The notes under the pieces are model-generated. The model saw only the letters and a program-made list of their open reading frames with translations. It ran no database searches and was not told the DNA's origin. From DATLSM01 sp049585815 (GTDB lineage Bacteria; Actinomycetota; Thermoleophilia; Solirubrobacterales; 70-9), in assembly GCA_049585815.1 (NCBI GenBank), contig JBAVAR010000129.1, positions 1 through 23,479 on the forward strand: a stretch of DNA of 23,479 bases, in the 5' to 3' direction. A program made the translations under genes and the position numbers. Positions within the stretch are counted from its first letter, which is position 1; each line of letters begins with the position of its first letter. Below are positions 22,247 to 23,479 of the stretch, piece after piece.

Positions 22247-23365
22247 TCATTTGCGGTAATTGCGGAGCGCCATCGGTAAGAGCTGCAGATGGCTCCATGG
22301 GAAGGAATCAAGGAGTTGCCCGGGGGTTTTGCCTTCAAAGTAGCCTTCCGGGCCGATATATGGATTATCCCGGAGTGTGACTGGATCCTGGGCGAAGAAA
22401 TGTGCAACCCCAGCACCGTCCCTAATGAAGATCCCATAGCGCTGTGCAGCTTTAGCGATCATTCGAGTGATTGGTGGCATGCTGATCGATGAGAGGTCAA
22501 GACTCGGATCAATGCGCAGATGGGCTCCCTCGGGAAGGGCGAAAGGGCTCATTGATTCACCGTCGGTTCGCCGGGCTGGAAGCGAGTAAACTCCCGCCCG
22601 GATATGAGGAACCGCCATTGCCAGCGCGTGATTTATGACACCTTGCCGGAGATCTCTGAAAGTGATCAGGCCTCCGGCTATCGAGAGGGATGAAGCGGAT
22701 GAGCCCCACCAGGGCTTTGCGTCATGCCAGGCCGAGGGGCCGTAGACACCAGGATTTGAAGCGACCCTCTGCATTGCCCCACCCCAAGATGCCTGCCAGC
22801 CATTGGCAGCGGGTTGAAGTCTCCAAAATTCCCATAGGCGGTCTGTACTTGGCTGCCAAATTACAAGCGTGTGATCGCTGCCGGCTGAAGGTTGCGCATG
22901 GGGGGGTAGGGGTACATGACTCCAGGCGGCCTGTAGTGCTGGGGCGGGGAGTTGGCTGGTGAGCTGAACACGGACGGTGGGCTGACTGCGCGGCACGGTG
23001 TAAATCGGGACGCTGTACGAGGTTGTGCTTATTCCCGGGCCTTGGTGGGAGGAGAGATCGGCCGCAATTTCATTCTCGAAAGAATTGACAATAGGCCCAG
23101 ATTGGGGGTCGAGTGAAGCATATGTTTCGACTGGCGTATTCCAAAAGCTCCTTGGAGAGAAATAGCGGTAAGGTGGAACAGTAACGGCCCGAGATATGCC
23201 CATCCCTGCCGCGGAAAACTTCCGTCGTGGGACGACGCGAGGGACAACTTCGCCTTGGCTGTTCTCTGCGCAGCCAGCGCAGACTAATGCAGCAGCCAGA
23301 ATCGGGAATAAACTCCCGACTCCCAGAGACGGTCTTCTGCAGCTGGGTTTCGCTATACGCTCCAC
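22247..23365 (-). CDS. Exported, possibly lipid-anchored, Trp/Pro-rich protein of unknown function
   Basis: The frame is open from an ATG at 23422, but I prefer the GTG at 23365 (372 residues). It follows GGGGAAGAAAT, overlaps the upstream sulfotransferase stop by only 13 bases, and gives a normal export signal: a basic start, then LFPILAAALVCAGC. The Cys after AG may be a lipobox cysteine, although Cys rather than Leu occupies position -3. The mature protein has YFSPRSFWNTPVETYASLDP, then SVPIYTVPRSQPTVRVQL, LVIWQPSTDRLWEFWRLQP and GGLITFRDLRQGVINHALAM. I have no named family for it, but the layout looks like a surface protein, perhaps carbohydrate-binding or hydrolytic. It heads the stretch of the operon fully inside the window. 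Confidence 0.72.
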   Translation of the reverse strand: MERIAKPSCRRPSLGVGSLFPILAAALVCAGCAENSQGEVVPRVVPRRKFSAAGMGISRAVTVPPYRYFSPRSFWNTPVETYASLDPQSGPIVNSFENEIAADLSSHQGPGISTTSYSVPIYTVPRSQPTVRVQLTSQLPAPALQAAWSHVPLPPHAQPSAGSDHTLVIWQPSTDRLWEFWRLQPAANGWQASWGGAMQRVASNPGVYGPSAWHDAKPWWGSSASSLSIAGGLITFRDLRQGVINHALAMAVPHIRAGVYSLPARRTDGESMSPFALPEGAHLRIDPSLDLSSISMPPITRMIAKAAQRYGIFIRDGAGVAHFFAQDPVTLRDNPYIGPEGYFEGKTPGQLLDSFPWSHLQLLPMALRNYRK

Positions 23366-23479
23366 GTTGCAAATTTCTTCCCCGTCAACTCCCGGAGCCG
23401 ATCCGCCTCCGGCGCGAAGCATTCCTCCAAGCGCACCTTCAGGGAATCTTCGAGTTCAGTATTAATTGGAGGCCACAAT
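23353..23479 (-). CDS. C-terminal end of a probable sulfotransferase (partial)
   Basis: Reading in from the right edge on the minus strand, 41 codons are open to a TAG at 23355-23353. The residues include PPINTELEDSLKVRLEECF and APEADRLRELTGKKFATW. The pattern (P, charged helix, F-x-PE-x-x-RL-x-x-L-x-G, then W near the end) is the usual C-terminus of bacterial PAPS-dependent sulfotransferases. The PAPS-binding motifs lie outside the window. If correct, a sulfate group may be added to the glycan or to a related acceptor. The overlap with the next gene sets that gene's start at 23365. Confidence 0.6.
   Translation of the reverse strand, partial: LWPPINTELEDSLKVRLEECFAPEADRLRELTGKKFATWSV

Noticed and set aside
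1..23479. CRISPR arrays, tRNA or rRNA genes, and replication origins
   Set aside because: I saw no regularly spaced direct repeats, no cloverleaf and no rRNA-like conserved stretches when reading the window by eye.

Overview
The window is high-GC DNA with tightly overlapping genes and many GTG or TTG starts. Together with secreted proteins of a style common in Thermoleophilia/Solirubrobacterales, this points to a soil actinobacterium of that kind. The taxonomic call is an inference, because no rRNA or marker gene is present.

Left flank (1-3739). The window opens on the last codons of what looks like an IS3-type transposase. A SAM-dependent methyltransferase with an odd TTG start follows directly. 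Next comes an ECF-type sigma factor on the minus strand, bracketed by two plus-strand genes that encode 115-residue proteins. These two can be aligned to each other without gaps over about 85 residues, so they are diverged paralogues. The sigma factor's upstream region holds a TTGACA box, a 10-bp palindrome, a hairpin and a 12-bp perfect inverted repeat. A secreted six-cysteine protein follows.

Lasso peptide locus (3790-10367). Seven genes, mostly overlapping by 4 bases, encode an HprK-like kinase, an ABC ATPase, an ABC-2 permease, a PqqD-like leader-binding protein (B1), a transglutaminase-like leader protease (B2), a second HprK-like kinase and an asparagine-synthetase-like macrolactam synthetase (C). 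A 59-residue precursor gene with a lasso-type leader lies at the 3' end, followed by a strong intrinsic terminator. The expected flow is: B1 binds the leader, B2 removes it, C closes the ring, the ABC pair exports the product, and the kinases may tailor it. The predicted core begins in a small ring region closed by Asp34 and carries two cysteines. The two HprK-like proteins and the non-canonical ABC ATPase are the unusual parts.

Exopolysaccharide start (10472-12645). A LuxR-type regulator with a degenerate receiver domain overlaps a polyprenyl-phosphate sugar-1-phosphate transferase, the enzyme that begins glycan assembly on the lipid carrier. A small membrane protein may be encoded antisense to its 3' end.

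Sugar modification and glycosyltransferases (12797-23479). From here the base composition looks visibly less GC-biased at third positions. A plus-strand operon encodes an aldo/keto reductase, a GMC flavin oxidoreductase, a Gfo/Idh/MocA oxidoreductase, an unrecognised protein that may be a TIM barrel, and an Alg14-Alg13 fusion glycosyltransferase. It converges with, and overlaps by 40 bases, a minus-strand operon. In transcription order that operon encodes a sulfotransferase tail running off the window, an exported Trp-rich protein, a PF14907-type nucleotidyltransferase, a GT2 glycosyltransferase and a GT4 glycosyltransferase. The likely product is a surface glycan containing an oxidised or epimerised, possibly sulfated, sugar.
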